A stretch of DNA of 18,988 nt from an uncultured Collinsella sp. GTDB lineage: Bacteria > Actinomycetota > Coriobacteriia > Coriobacteriales > Coriobacteriaceae. Location: assembly GCA_900547855.1 (NCBI GenBank), contig URIK01000016.1, positions 1 through 18,988 of the forward strand. The letters run 5' to 3'. Of the stretch, positions 1 to 7,353 are shown in pieces. A program made the position numbers and the translations under genes. The notes below the pieces were generated by a model that was given only the letters and a program-made list of their open reading frames with translations, did not search any database and had not been told where the DNA came from. How positions within the stretch are numbered: position 1 is the first letter of the stretch; each line of letters begins with the position of its first letter.

Positions 1-1540
1 CGTTATCCAGCGCGTCCTGAGCATCGGCGACCGCCGCCTTGGCAGCGGCAATAGATGCAACGGTGCTCTCGGCGCCAGCCTTTGCGCTCTCGGCGTTAGC
101 CTTTGCCGCATCGTTGCCCATGGCGCTCGCGGCCTGCTTTGCCCCGCCGAGCGCCTGCTGTGCACCGGCAAGGTACTGCCCCTCGCCGCTGAGCGCCGCC
201 GTAAGACCCTGCGGCCCGTACAGCGCGCTGTAGGCGTTGCCCGACGTAGCGGTCACGGCGTCCTGGGCCGCCTTGGCCGCAGCCTGCGCCTTGGCAAGGT
301 TTGCCTCCTGAGCCTGCTTGCCCAGCGTCAGCGCGTCGACGTACGTATCGGACCCAGCGGCAATTCCACTTATGCCGCCCGAGATCTGCTGTGCGCTCCC
401 CTGCAGCTTGGAAAGGCCCGCCGAAAGATCGGACGCACCGCCCTTAAGCTGCACGGCACCGGCATTAACCCCCTCGGCACCGGCATTAAGGTTGCTCACG
501 CCTTCGACCAGCGTGGGGACCTGCGCGTTGAGCTGACTCGTACCCGCCGCGAGCGCAGCGGCGCCACTGGACAGCGTGCCGGCACCGGTATTGGCCGTGG
601 CAAGCGAGGCCGCGAGCGTCTTGACACCGTCGGCAACCTGGCCAGCACCGCTATTGGCCGTAGCAATACCGTTGGAGAGCTCCACGAGCTGGCTCGTATC
701 CATGCTGCTCGAGTCCACATCGATGGCAAGATTCAGCGGCACGCCGACAATCTGCCAGCCATCAAACTCAAAATCCTCAACATCGGTCGTAATGGTGTAG
801 TCTCCGGTGCTGCCGGGAATCACCATGTAGGTAAGCTGCGTGTTGGAGCCGTTGGCAGCAACCGTGGCGCCCTCAGCCTCAATATCGTGTGCCTCGGCAT
901 CCTTAAGCTGACCGGTAATCTGAACCAGGTAGTTATCGGCATAATCGCCACCGGTATAGTCGTCATTCTTTTCGACCTTGAGCTTCATGGTGAGCTTGCC
1001 GCTCTTGCCCGCCAAATCCTTGGCGTCGATATCGCGGCCATCGAGCTGGTATGCCACGGTGACGTTCCACGGCATCTGAGTGTTCTTGTCCAGATCGCCC
1101 TGGTAGACAAAGTCCTGCACTCCCTGGCCCGTAACGGCAACCGACCCGCTGTCGTCCGTTAGTTTTTGAGTCGTCGATAGGTTGGTCACTTTGTTATAGG
1201 TGCCGGCATCGTCGATCTTGACGCCCTTATTGGCCTCGAAGCTATTGACCACGTAAACACCCGTGCGATTGCCGTCGGCATCGGTTTTGACGTATACGAC
1301 CTGGTTTTTCTTATATCCCGGCGTGCTGTTATCGGAGTCCGTCGCCATCTGTTCACTCGTAGCCGAGGCAGCGCTCGTCGACCCTACGCCGTCGGCGAAC
1401 ACAACGGCACCGGGAACGGTAAGGGCCACGGTCAGACCGGCGGCAAGAGCGAGCGCAGCGATGCGCTTATGGGGACGACGTACAAGATCGCGTTGGGCTT
1501 TGAGCTCTTTCGAAGCGGTATCAGTGGTATGGGTATGCAT
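1..1540 (-). CDS. Heptad-repeat (XXXLXXG) secreted/membrane protein, C-terminus cut off by window edge
   Basis: The visible 513 residues start at ATG 1540 with AAGGAA placed upstream, and the frame is still open at base 1. Residues 1-25 are polar and basic; residues 27-49 form a hydrophobic signal or anchor segment ending in VFA|DG, a plausible signal peptidase site. Residues ~75-275 look like a mostly beta extracellular domain (GVYVVNSF, YQGDL, MPWNV, DLAGKSGKL). From ~286 to ~390 there is a run of Leu/Gly heptads (for example LSAGLSKLQGS, LNAGAEGVNAG), typical of the X-X-X-Leu-X-X-Gly repeats in YhgE/Pip-like proteins. Residues ~403-513 are Ala/Gln-rich and probably helical or coiled coil. 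Related proteins usually end in membrane segments, which would lie outside the window. It follows the MMPL transporter with a 32-bp gap, so the two are probably co-transcribed and act together at the envelope. The molecular role is unknown. Confidence 0.85.
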   Translation of the reverse strand, partial: MHTHTTDTASKELKAQRDLVRRPHKRIAALALAAGLTVALTVPGAVVFADGVGSTSAASATSEQMATDSDNSTPGYKKNQVVYVKTDADGNRTGVYVVNSFEANKGVKIDDAGTYNKVTNLSTTQKLTDDSGSVAVTGQGVQDFVYQGDLDKNTQMPWNVTVAYQLDGRDIDAKDLAGKSGKLTMKLKVEKNDDYTGGDYADNYLVQITGQLKDAEAHDIEAEGATVAANGSNTQLTYMVIPGSTGDYTITTDVEDFEFDGWQIVGVPLNLAIDVDSSSMDTSQLVELSNGIATANSGAGQVADGVKTLAASLATANTGAGTLSSGAAALAAGTSQLNAQVPTLVEGVSNLNAGAEGVNAGAVQLKGGASDLSAGLSKLQGSAQQISGGISGIAAGSDTYVDALTLGKQAQEANLAKAQAAAKAAQDAVTATSGNAYSALYGPQGLTAALSGEGQYLAGAQQALGGAKQAASAMGNDAAKANAESAKAGAESTVASIAAAKAAVADAQDALDN

Positions 1541-1572
1541 TGCGGTATTCCTTCCAACTGCTTTGTAAAACG

Positions 1573-3699
1573 TTACTGAGCGGAGCCGTCCGCAGCCGAT
1601 GCCTCGGTGGTATCCGAAACCGGATCCTGGGCATCCTTGGGCAAAAAATGAGCTTTGAGCGTGGTCTTGCCGATGAGGCCATCGAGCACATACAGGAAAC
1701 CCGGCAGCGCAAAGAGTACGGCGACTAGGGAGATGCTCACGCCGACGCCCAGGAACCAGCCGATCTGCTTGAGCACGCCGTGGCTCGAGATCGCATGGAT
1801 CAGGAAGCCACTGATTAGCAGAACCGATCCAGAGGTCAAAACAGGAATCGTGCAAGCTTCCATGGTCTCGAGTAGCGCTTCGCGCTTATGCATGGTCACG
1901 CGGTCCTCACGATAGCGGTCAGCAATCAGGATGCCGTAGTCGACGGCAACGCCCAGCTGGATGGAGCTCACAATTAAGTAGGCGAGGAAGAACTCGTGCA
2001 TACCGGTGTAGAGCGGTGCAGCAAAGTTGACCCAGATCGAGGTCTCAATCACGAGCACCAAGATGATCGGCAGGCTCAGCGACTTGGTGGCCAGCAGCAA
2101 GACCGCGAACACGGCCACGACGGCGATGAGGTCGACCTTGCTCTTATCGACGGTGATGGTGTCCTTAAGGTCGGTGGTGCTCACGCCCTCGCCGGCGAGC
2201 ATTGCCTTACCCGGATAATGTTTGTCCGCGATACAACGAATCTTCTTGACCAGCTTAAATGTACTCGGACCCTCGTAGGGCGCGGTAACCGTGAGCACCA
2301 AACGGCTGTAGTGCTCTCCCTCCACCAGATCGAGCGTGTCCTTTTCGGCCATGCCCGTGGGGATATAGGGACTCGCAACGTCAACATAGCTCTGGATGGA
2401 CTTGACCTCGGGGAGCGCCTTGAGCTCATTGGAGAGTGCCTGCTCCTCGCTCACCTCTCCACGGGGAACGAGCACAACGTAGGTATCGGAGTTGCCAAAG
2501 ACCTCCTTGACCTTGTCCATATCCTGACCAAGCCGCGTATCCGAACCAAAAATGTGCGAAGTGCCGTAGTAGTACGTGATATCGCTGGAGGTCGATGCCA
2601 CACGCGCAGGGTAAACCACGGCGAGGATCACGACGGCAGCGGGGATACAGACCTTGAGCACCAGACGGGCGAACTTACCCAGCGGCGGGACAAAGGGCCT
2701 GTGCTGCGATTTTTGCACAAAGCCATCGAACTGAACGAACATCGAAGGAACAAAGGTAAAGACCGATACCAGGCTGATGGCGATACCCTTTGCAAGGGCA
2801 AGACCAAGGTCGGGGCCGATCTTAAACTGCATGGCGGCAAGCGCGATAAAGCCGATGCAGACCGTGCAACCGCTCGAAAACACGGCGACCGAGGACAGGC
2901 AGCACGACTGCACCATGTCTTCGGCAACGCTGCCGTGGCGGCCACGCTCCTCGTTAAAGCGGTGCAGCAAAAAGACCGAGAAGTCCAGCGCGATGGCAAC
3001 CTGCAAAATGGAGCCCGCAGAGTTGGTGACAAAGCTAATCTCGCCAAAGATGAGGTTGGTGCCCCAGTTGATAAACACCGAGACGCCCAGGCCCAGCAGC
3101 ACCAGGATGGGTTCGGCCCAGCTGGTAGTCGTGATGACCAGAATCACGAAGATAATCGCTATGACAGCGACCGTGATAATGCTGATCTGCTGCTCGGTCG
3201 ATGTGGTGGCGAGCGCGTTAGACATGGCCGAGCCCGTAATGGCGCCCTCGTCGCCCACGATATCTCGAATAGCGTCGGTTGCCTCGATCTCCTTTTCGGA
3301 ATTAACCGTCACCGTAAACAGGGCGTTGTTCTTTTTGTAATAGGTCTCAACGGTGTCTTTGTCTTGCGTGGCAAGCGGCTGATCGATATCTGCCGCGTCG
3401 TCAAGCCATAGGACCTCCTCGACGCCGTCGACCTTTTTGATTTTGTCCTTGTATTTGAGCGCCTGAGCGATCGAGACATTGGGCACCATAACGCGACAGT
3501 TGGGAATGTCACCCTCAAACTCATCACCCATGGTATTCAGAGCGACGGTCGACGCCGCTTCGTCGGGCAGATAGCTCGTAATGTCGTAGTTAACGCCTAC
3601 AAACTGGCGCAGGAACAGGCATACCAGTGCTGCCACCGCATAGAACGCGATGATGGGTTTGCGGTGCTTCACGACCCATCGAAATAGCTTCTCTTTCAA
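1573..3699 (-). CDS. MMPL/RND-superfamily membrane transporter
   Basis: A protein of about 708 aa with the two-fold RND/MMPL layout. It has one N-terminal TM (~residues 18-35), a large extracytoplasmic loop, then a TM bundle; this is repeated in the second half. Each half carries the TM4 acidic motif of MMPL/SSD proteins: ALDFSVFLLHRFNEE near residue 241 and AVDYGILIADRYRED near 589 (numbered from the upstream TTG), where the Asp is expected to couple transport to the proton gradient. Start choice: no ATG is available. A TTG at 3705 lies only 1 nt from the GGAGG at 3707-3711, while a second TTG at 3699 has a 7-nt spacing, so I use 3699. Family members export lipids, siderophores or drugs; the substrate cannot be read here. 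It is the first gene of an operon with the heptad-repeat protein, a recurring pairing in Gram-positive bacteria. Confidence 0.92.
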   Translation of the reverse strand: MKEKLFRWVVKHRKPIIAFYAVAALVCLFLRQFVGVNYDITSYLPDEAASTVALNTMGDEFEGDIPNCRVMVPNVSIAQALKYKDKIKKVDGVEEVLWLDDAADIDQPLATQDKDTVETYYKKNNALFTVTVNSEKEIEATDAIRDIVGDEGAITGSAMSNALATTSTEQQISIITVAVIAIIFVILVITTTSWAEPILVLLGLGVSVFINWGTNLIFGEISFVTNSAGSILQVAIALDFSVFLLHRFNEERGRHGSVAEDMVQSCCLSSVAVFSSGCTVCIGFIALAAMQFKIGPDLGLALAKGIAISLVSVFTFVPSMFVQFDGFVQKSQHRPFVPPLGKFARLVLKVCIPAAVVILAVVYPARVASTSSDITYYYGTSHIFGSDTRLGQDMDKVKEVFGNSDTYVVLVPRGEVSEEQALSNELKALPEVKSIQSYVDVASPYIPTGMAEKDTLDLVEGEHYSRLVLTVTAPYEGPSTFKLVKKIRCIADKHYPGKAMLAGEGVSTTDLKDTITVDKSKVDLIAVVAVFAVLLLATKSLSLPIILVLVIETSIWVNFAAPLYTGMHEFFLAYLIVSSIQLGVAVDYGILIADRYREDRVTMHKREALLETMEACTIPVLTSGSVLLISGFLIHAISSHGVLKQIGWFLGVGVSISLVAVLFALPGFLYVLDGLIGKTTLKAHFLPKDAQDPVSDTTEASAADGSAQ

Positions 3700-3739
3700 C
3701 CTCAATCCTCCATAACGCTCAGCCTATGTTTTGCTCTTT

Positions 3740-3768
3740 GTTATATTCCACATTTGGTAGTTATACAA
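3740..3768 (-). promoter_or_regulatory. Probable sigma-A promoter of the MMPL operon
   Basis: Read on the minus strand: -35 TTGTAT (3768-3763), a 17-nt spacer, and -10 TATAAC (3745-3740). A start near 3733 would give a leader of roughly 30 nt to the TTG start. The -35 lies inside a near-palindrome, GTTGTATAAC (one mismatched pair), which could be a repressor site, but no regulator gene is visible in the window. Confidence 0.6.
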
Positions 3769-3872
3769 CATGTGTAGGATAAAGGCGCCATAAAGATATG
3801 CGATTGACGCGGTCCCGGAGCCAAAACAGCCGCTGCAGAAGCAGTTCGGAAAAGGTCCTCAGCGGAAACTGC

Positions 3873-3900
3873 ATCCCAGTTTTTAGACGAAAAACGGGAT
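3873..3900. repeat. Hairpin in divergent spacer
   Basis: ATCCC-(A)-GTTTTT, a 5-nt AGACG loop, then AAAAAC-GGGAT: an 11-bp stem with a single bulged A. It is not followed by a T-run on either strand and is not at a gene end, so it is not an obvious terminator. It may be a palindromic repeat or a structured site. Confidence 0.45.
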
Positions 3901-4015
3901 ATGGTTTCTGGTTGGCCTAGATAATCGTCAGATTTAGCTGAGCGTCTGCCCCTATGTTTCCAAATGAATACGGTGTGAGCTGCGGACAAGGATTTTCCCC
4001 GCAAGCACTCTAGTA

Positions 4016-4024
4016 TGCTAAAGT
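4016..4024 (+). promoter_or_regulatory. hisZ-hisGp: Putative extended -10 promoter of the his operon
   Basis: TGC-TAAAGT gives an extended -10 with weak or absent -35. Initiation near 4031 would put the 4033-4054 hairpin at the very 5' end of the his mRNA, about 65 nt before the hisZG start. No run of His codons and no T-box-like structure was recognised in this leader. Confidence 0.35.
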
Positions 4025-4032
4025 ACCCAAAA

Positions 4033-4054
4033 GACCGGCGGAGCTATGCCGGTC
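4033..4054 (+). promoter_or_regulatory. Leader hairpin at 5' end of his mRNA
   Basis: GACCGGC (4033-4039) pairs perfectly with GCCGGTC (4048-4054) around an 8-nt loop, followed by GTTTGTTCTG. The T content is too interrupted for a confident terminator. As the probable first element of the transcript it could stabilise the mRNA or act as a weak attenuator. Confidence 0.4.
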
Positions 4055-4094
4055 GTTTGTTCTGTATGCAACACAGCATGAGGAGGCTCACCAG

Positions 4095-5810
4095 ATGACG
4101 GCCACACCGTGGGGATTCCGGGACATATTGCCCGAGGAGGCTCAGGCGCGCGAGGAGATCGCGCTGACGGTGAAGGGCTGCTTTAGGGAGCATCATTATC
4201 TGCCGGTTGAGACGCCGCTGCTCGAGGACAAGGGCTCGCTCGAGGAGGGCGGCCGTATCGCGGACACGCCGTTTAAGCTTTTTGACGATGACGGCCGCTT
4301 GTTGGTGGTTCGTCCCGACAATACGTTGCCGATCGTGCGTTTGGTCTCGACCCGCATGCGCGCGGCCGACTTGCCGCTGCGCCTGCGCTATGAGGCGCCG
4401 GTGGTTCGCGAATGCCAGCGCAATGCCGGCGGTTCGCGTCAATTTACCCAGCTGGGTTTTGAGCTCATCGGCGCGGGCGATACCGCGGGCGATGTCGAGA
4501 TCGTCTCGCTGGTGGCCGAGGCCGTTCGCAAGTTGGCGCTGCCCGATGCGCGCATTATCGCAGGTAGCGTGCGCCCGTTTAAGGAGCTGCTCGCGGCGTG
4601 CGAGGATCGCGAGCTGGCTGCCGAGGCTCTGCGCTGCGTGCACGCCAACGACTTTGTGGGCCTCGATGCCCGCGTGGCGGCAAGCGCCGAGACCGATGCC
4701 GTTAAGGCCGCCGTCAGCGAACTGCCGCGCCTGCATGGTGGGGCCGAAGTGCTCGATCGCGTGGATGCGCTGCTGGCGGCTGCCGGTATTGTCGCGCCGC
4801 TGACGCGCGAACTCCGTGCCCTGGTTGATGGTCTGGCTCCCGAGGACGCCCAGGTGCTGTCGTTCGACTTCTCCATCATGAACTCTTTCGATTACTACAC
4901 GGGCCTGGTCTTTAAGGCCTATGCCGGTGGCCTGCCCGATCCGGTGGGCTCGGGCGGTCGCTACGACTCTATCTTTACCGGCGCGTTCGGCGACGGCATC
5001 GAGGTGCCGGCGGCGGGCTTCGCCTTTTCGCTCGAGCGTCTGGAGGCCGCGTGCACCTCTGCCGAGGACGCCGCCTCCGATGGTGACCACGCCGTGGGCC
5101 GCGGCGCCGAAGGCCCGCTACGCATCGCCGTGCCCAAGGGCTCGCTTAAGGCCGACACGCTCGACGTGCTCGAGGCCGCGGGCCTGGACGTCTCTGAGCT
5201 GCGCGACCCCGGCCGTCACCTGATTGTGCGCGGTCGCGACACGCGTGCCGGCGAGGGCACGGTCGGCGATATCGAGTTTGTCATCGTGCGTCCCAGCGAC
5301 GCGCCCGCTTTTGTGGGCTGTGGTGGTGCCGATTGCGGCATCTGTGGCTGGGACTCGCTCATCGAGGCAGACCTCAACTTGCTGCAGCTGGTCGATCTGG
5401 GCTACGGCCTGTGCACGTTTATCGAGGCAGAGCCCGCGTGGCGCGCCGGTCAGGCCGAGCGCAACTATGCCCGCCGCGGGTCGCTTCGCGTGGCCACCAA
5501 GTATCCGCGCATCGCGAGTGCCTGGTATGCCGAGCGCGGCGTGAACGCCGATATCGTCTCACTGCACGGCAACATCGAGCTGGGCCCCATCGTCGGCATG
5601 ACCGATCGCATCGTGGATATTGCCGCCACGGGCGCCACGCTGCGCGATAACGACCTGGTCATCACCGGCCGCATCATGGACTGCACGGCCCGCTTCTTTG
5701 TCAATCCGGGCGCCGCACGTCTGGATCCGCGCGTACGCAATCTGGCAGATCGCTTGGCGGCTGCCGTGAAGGACAAGCATTTTGAGCCCGTCGCGGGCTC
5801 GGCACAATAG
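4095..5810 (+). CDS. hisZ-hisG: ATP phosphoribosyltransferase, HisZ regulatory subunit fused to HisG catalytic subunit
   Basis: Catalyses the first committed step of histidine synthesis, ATP + PRPP to phosphoribosyl-ATP. In this 571-aa protein, residues 1 to ~325 are HisZ, a catalytically dead histidyl-tRNA synthetase-like domain. It shows the class II motif-2 region RYEAPVVREC at 98-107, FDYYTG at 265-270 and GSGGRYD at 285-291. A short hydrophilic linker (~326-340) leads into a short-form HisG (~341-571) beginning RIAVPKGSL at 343. The PRPP-binding loop is IVDIAATGATL at 506-516. The HisG part lacks the C-terminal regulatory domain of long HisG, as expected when HisZ supplies allosteric control. 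HisZ and short HisG are normally separate subunits; fusion fixes a 1:1 ratio. ATG has AGGAGG at 4081-4086 with 8-nt spacing. It heads the his operon. Confidence 0.95.
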   Translation: MTATPWGFRDILPEEAQAREEIALTVKGCFREHHYLPVETPLLEDKGSLEEGGRIADTPFKLFDDDGRLLVVRPDNTLPIVRLVSTRMRAADLPLRLRYEAPVVRECQRNAGGSRQFTQLGFELIGAGDTAGDVEIVSLVAEAVRKLALPDARIIAGSVRPFKELLAACEDRELAAEALRCVHANDFVGLDARVAASAETDAVKAAVSELPRLHGGAEVLDRVDALLAAAGIVAPLTRELRALVDGLAPEDAQVLSFDFSIMNSFDYYTGLVFKAYAGGLPDPVGSGGRYDSIFTGAFGDGIEVPAAGFAFSLERLEAACTSAEDAASDGDHAVGRGAEGPLRIAVPKGSLKADTLDVLEAAGLDVSELRDPGRHLIVRGRDTRAGEGTVGDIEFVIVRPSDAPAFVGCGGADCGICGWDSLIEADLNLLQLVDLGYGLCTFIEAEPAWRAGQAERNYARRGSLRVATKYPRIASAWYAERGVNADIVSLHGNIELGPIVGMTDRIVDIAATGATLRDNDLVITGRIMDCTARFFVNPGAARLDPRVRNLADRLAAAVKDKHFEPVAGSAQ

Positions 5811-5850
5811 CGCGAGCGCGCACGGGCGCCCCAACGTACGGGCTGCGGGC

Positions 5851-5882
5851 CGACTGGTGCCGCTGCCCAGTCGCTCGTTTTT
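5851..5882 (+). terminator. Terminator-like hairpin between hisZG and hisD
   Basis: CGACTGG (5851-5857) pairs with CCAGTCG (5867-5873) around a 9-nt loop, followed by CTCG and five Ts (5878-5882). The 7-bp stem and short T-run suggest a weak intrinsic terminator, which could reduce read-through from hisZG into the rest of the operon. The 105-bp gap here is unusually long for this operon. Confidence 0.45.
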
Positions 5883-5915
5883 CGAACACAACCTCGACCG
5901 ATAGGGGATACCGAT

Positions 5916-7352
5916 ATGAAGACCATCAAGCTTGCTCCCGGTGAGCGCCTCGTTACCAACCAGCTCAACCGCAAGGGCGTGCTGCCGCAAAACATCGTCG
6001 ACGCCGCCCGCGATATCGTGGCCAACGTGCGTGCCAACGGCGATGCCGCGGTGCGCGATTACTGCCAGCGTTTTGACGGTGTCGAGCTGCAGAGCTTCCG
6101 TCTGCCGCAAGAGCAGATCGATGCCGCGCTCGAAGGCCTCGATCCCGCTTTTGCCGCGGCGCTCGAAAAGGCTGCACGCCAGATTCGTGAGTTCCACCAG
6201 CGCGAGGTCGAGCAGAGCTGGTTTACCACGCGTGCGGACGGCACGATGCTCGGCGTTAAGGTGACCCCGCTCGCGGCGGCCGGCATCTACGTGCCGGGCG
6301 GTCGCGCGCAGTATCCCTCCACGGTGCTCATGAATGCCATTCCCGCCAAGGTTGCCGGCGTCAAGCGCGTGGTCATGGTGACCCCGCCGCAGAAAGATGG
6401 CCTGATCAGCCCGTATACGCTCGCCGCGGCAAAGCTCGGCGGCGTGGACGAGATCTATATGGTGGGTGGCGCTCAGGCCGTGGCCGCGCTGGCGTACGGC
6501 ACCGAGACTATTCCGCGCGTCGACAAGATCACCGGCCCGGGCAACGCCTTTGTCGCTGCGGCCAAGCAGATTGTCTCGGGCGACGTGGGTATCGACATGG
6601 TCGCTGGCCCCTCCGAAGTCTGCGTGCTGGCCGATGCCACGGCCAAGCCCATGGTGGTCGCGGCCGACCTGATGGCCCAGGCCGAGCACGATCCGCTGGC
6701 AGCCTGCTATCTGGTGACCTGCGACGAGCAGTTTGCGCGCGAGGTCGAGGCAGGCATCGATATCCTGGTGGCGCAGTCGCCGCGTGCCGAGATCACGCGT
6801 GCTTCGCTCGACAATGAGGGCACCATCGTGGTGGCCGCCGACATGGCTGCCGCCGTCGAGGCGGTGAATACCGTGGCGCCCGAGCACTTGGAGCTGCACT
6901 GCAAGGACGCGATGGGCCTGCTCGGCGGCATTCGCAACGCCGGCGCCATCTTTGTGGGCGCTTGGAGCTCCGAGCCGCTCGGCGATTATGTTGCCGGTCC
7001 CAACCACACGCTGCCAACCGGCGGCACGGCCATGTTCTCCAACCCGCTTTCGGTCGAAGAGTTCGTTAAGCGCTCGAGCGTCATTTGCTATACGCCCGAG
7101 GGCCTGCTCTCTGACGCTCCCGCCACACAGCGTCTAGCCGAGGCCGAGGGCCTGTGGGCGCACGCGCTTTCTGCTGCCCTGCGTCGTCGCGTGCTGGAGC
7201 AGGGCGAGGATGCCGTGAGTGCCGAGTCACTGGCTGCGGCCGACCTGACCAAGGTCGCCTGGCCGGGCGATACGACCGCGACGGTCGCCGAGGGTGTGGA
7301 CCTGGCGGCTGCGGGCGCGGATGGCGCTGGCGCGACCGGCGAGGAGGCCTAA
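5916..7352 (+). CDS. hisD: Histidinol dehydrogenase
   Basis: Performs the last two steps of the pathway, oxidising L-histidinol to L-histidine with two NAD+. The 478-aa protein shows the family landmarks: PGGRAQYPSTVLM, TGPGNAFVAAAK and GPSEVCVLAD. The zinc ligands are Q255 and H258 in AQAEHDP, D357 in GDYVAGPNH and H416 in LWAHAL. The catalytic pair is E323-H324 in APEHLELH. The start ATG 5916 has GGGG at 5904-5907. Compared with the usual length of about 430 aa there is a C-terminal tail of roughly 45 residues rich in Ala, Gly, Asp and Glu after VAWPGD, with no recognisable motif. hisC begins 1 bp after the stop, so translation is probably coupled. Confidence 0.97.
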   Translation: MKTIKLAPGERLVTNQLNRKGVLPQNIVDAARDIVANVRANGDAAVRDYCQRFDGVELQSFRLPQEQIDAALEGLDPAFAAALEKAARQIREFHQREVEQSWFTTRADGTMLGVKVTPLAAAGIYVPGGRAQYPSTVLMNAIPAKVAGVKRVVMVTPPQKDGLISPYTLAAAKLGGVDEIYMVGGAQAVAALAYGTETIPRVDKITGPGNAFVAAAKQIVSGDVGIDMVAGPSEVCVLADATAKPMVVAADLMAQAEHDPLAACYLVTCDEQFAREVEAGIDILVAQSPRAEITRASLDNEGTIVVAADMAAAVEAVNTVAPEHLELHCKDAMGLLGGIRNAGAIFVGAWSSEPLGDYVAGPNHTLPTGGTAMFSNPLSVEEFVKRSSVICYTPEGLLSDAPATQRLAEAEGLWAHALSAALRRRVLEQGEDAVSAESLAAADLTKVAWPGDTTATVAEGVDLAAAGADGAGATGEEA

Positions 7353-7353
7353 T

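Larger units (their letters stand above)
3700..4094. other. Divergent intergenic region between MMPL operon and his operon
   Basis: About 390 bp with no gene I can support and visibly lower GC than either flank. It contains the MMPL promoter at the left, a hairpin at 3873-3900 and the his promoter at the right. A minus-strand open frame of 87 codons (3741-4004) spans it, but it would start on TTG without a Shine-Dalgarno and end inside the MMPL promoter. It could be a decayed small gene; I do not call it. Confidence 0.6.

Noticed and set aside
1996..3411. A 471-codon plus-strand open frame opposite the MMPL gene
   Set aside because: Antisense shadow of a strongly conserved transporter; its composition (many His, Asp, Arg, Gln) has no family resemblance.
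3741..4004. An 87-codon minus-strand frame in the divergent spacer
   Set aside because: TTG start without Shine-Dalgarno, and its end overlaps the MMPL promoter; kept only as a possible relic.
4015..4094. T-box riboswitch or His-codon leader peptide ahead of hisZG
   Set aside because: Too short for a T-box from the likely start site, no T-box consensus seen, and only one His codon in the small leader frame.
7294..7353. Upstream start for hisC at 7294
   Set aside because: It lies inside hisD and lacks an RBS; ATG 7354 has a strong GAGGAGG and gives the normal HisC length.
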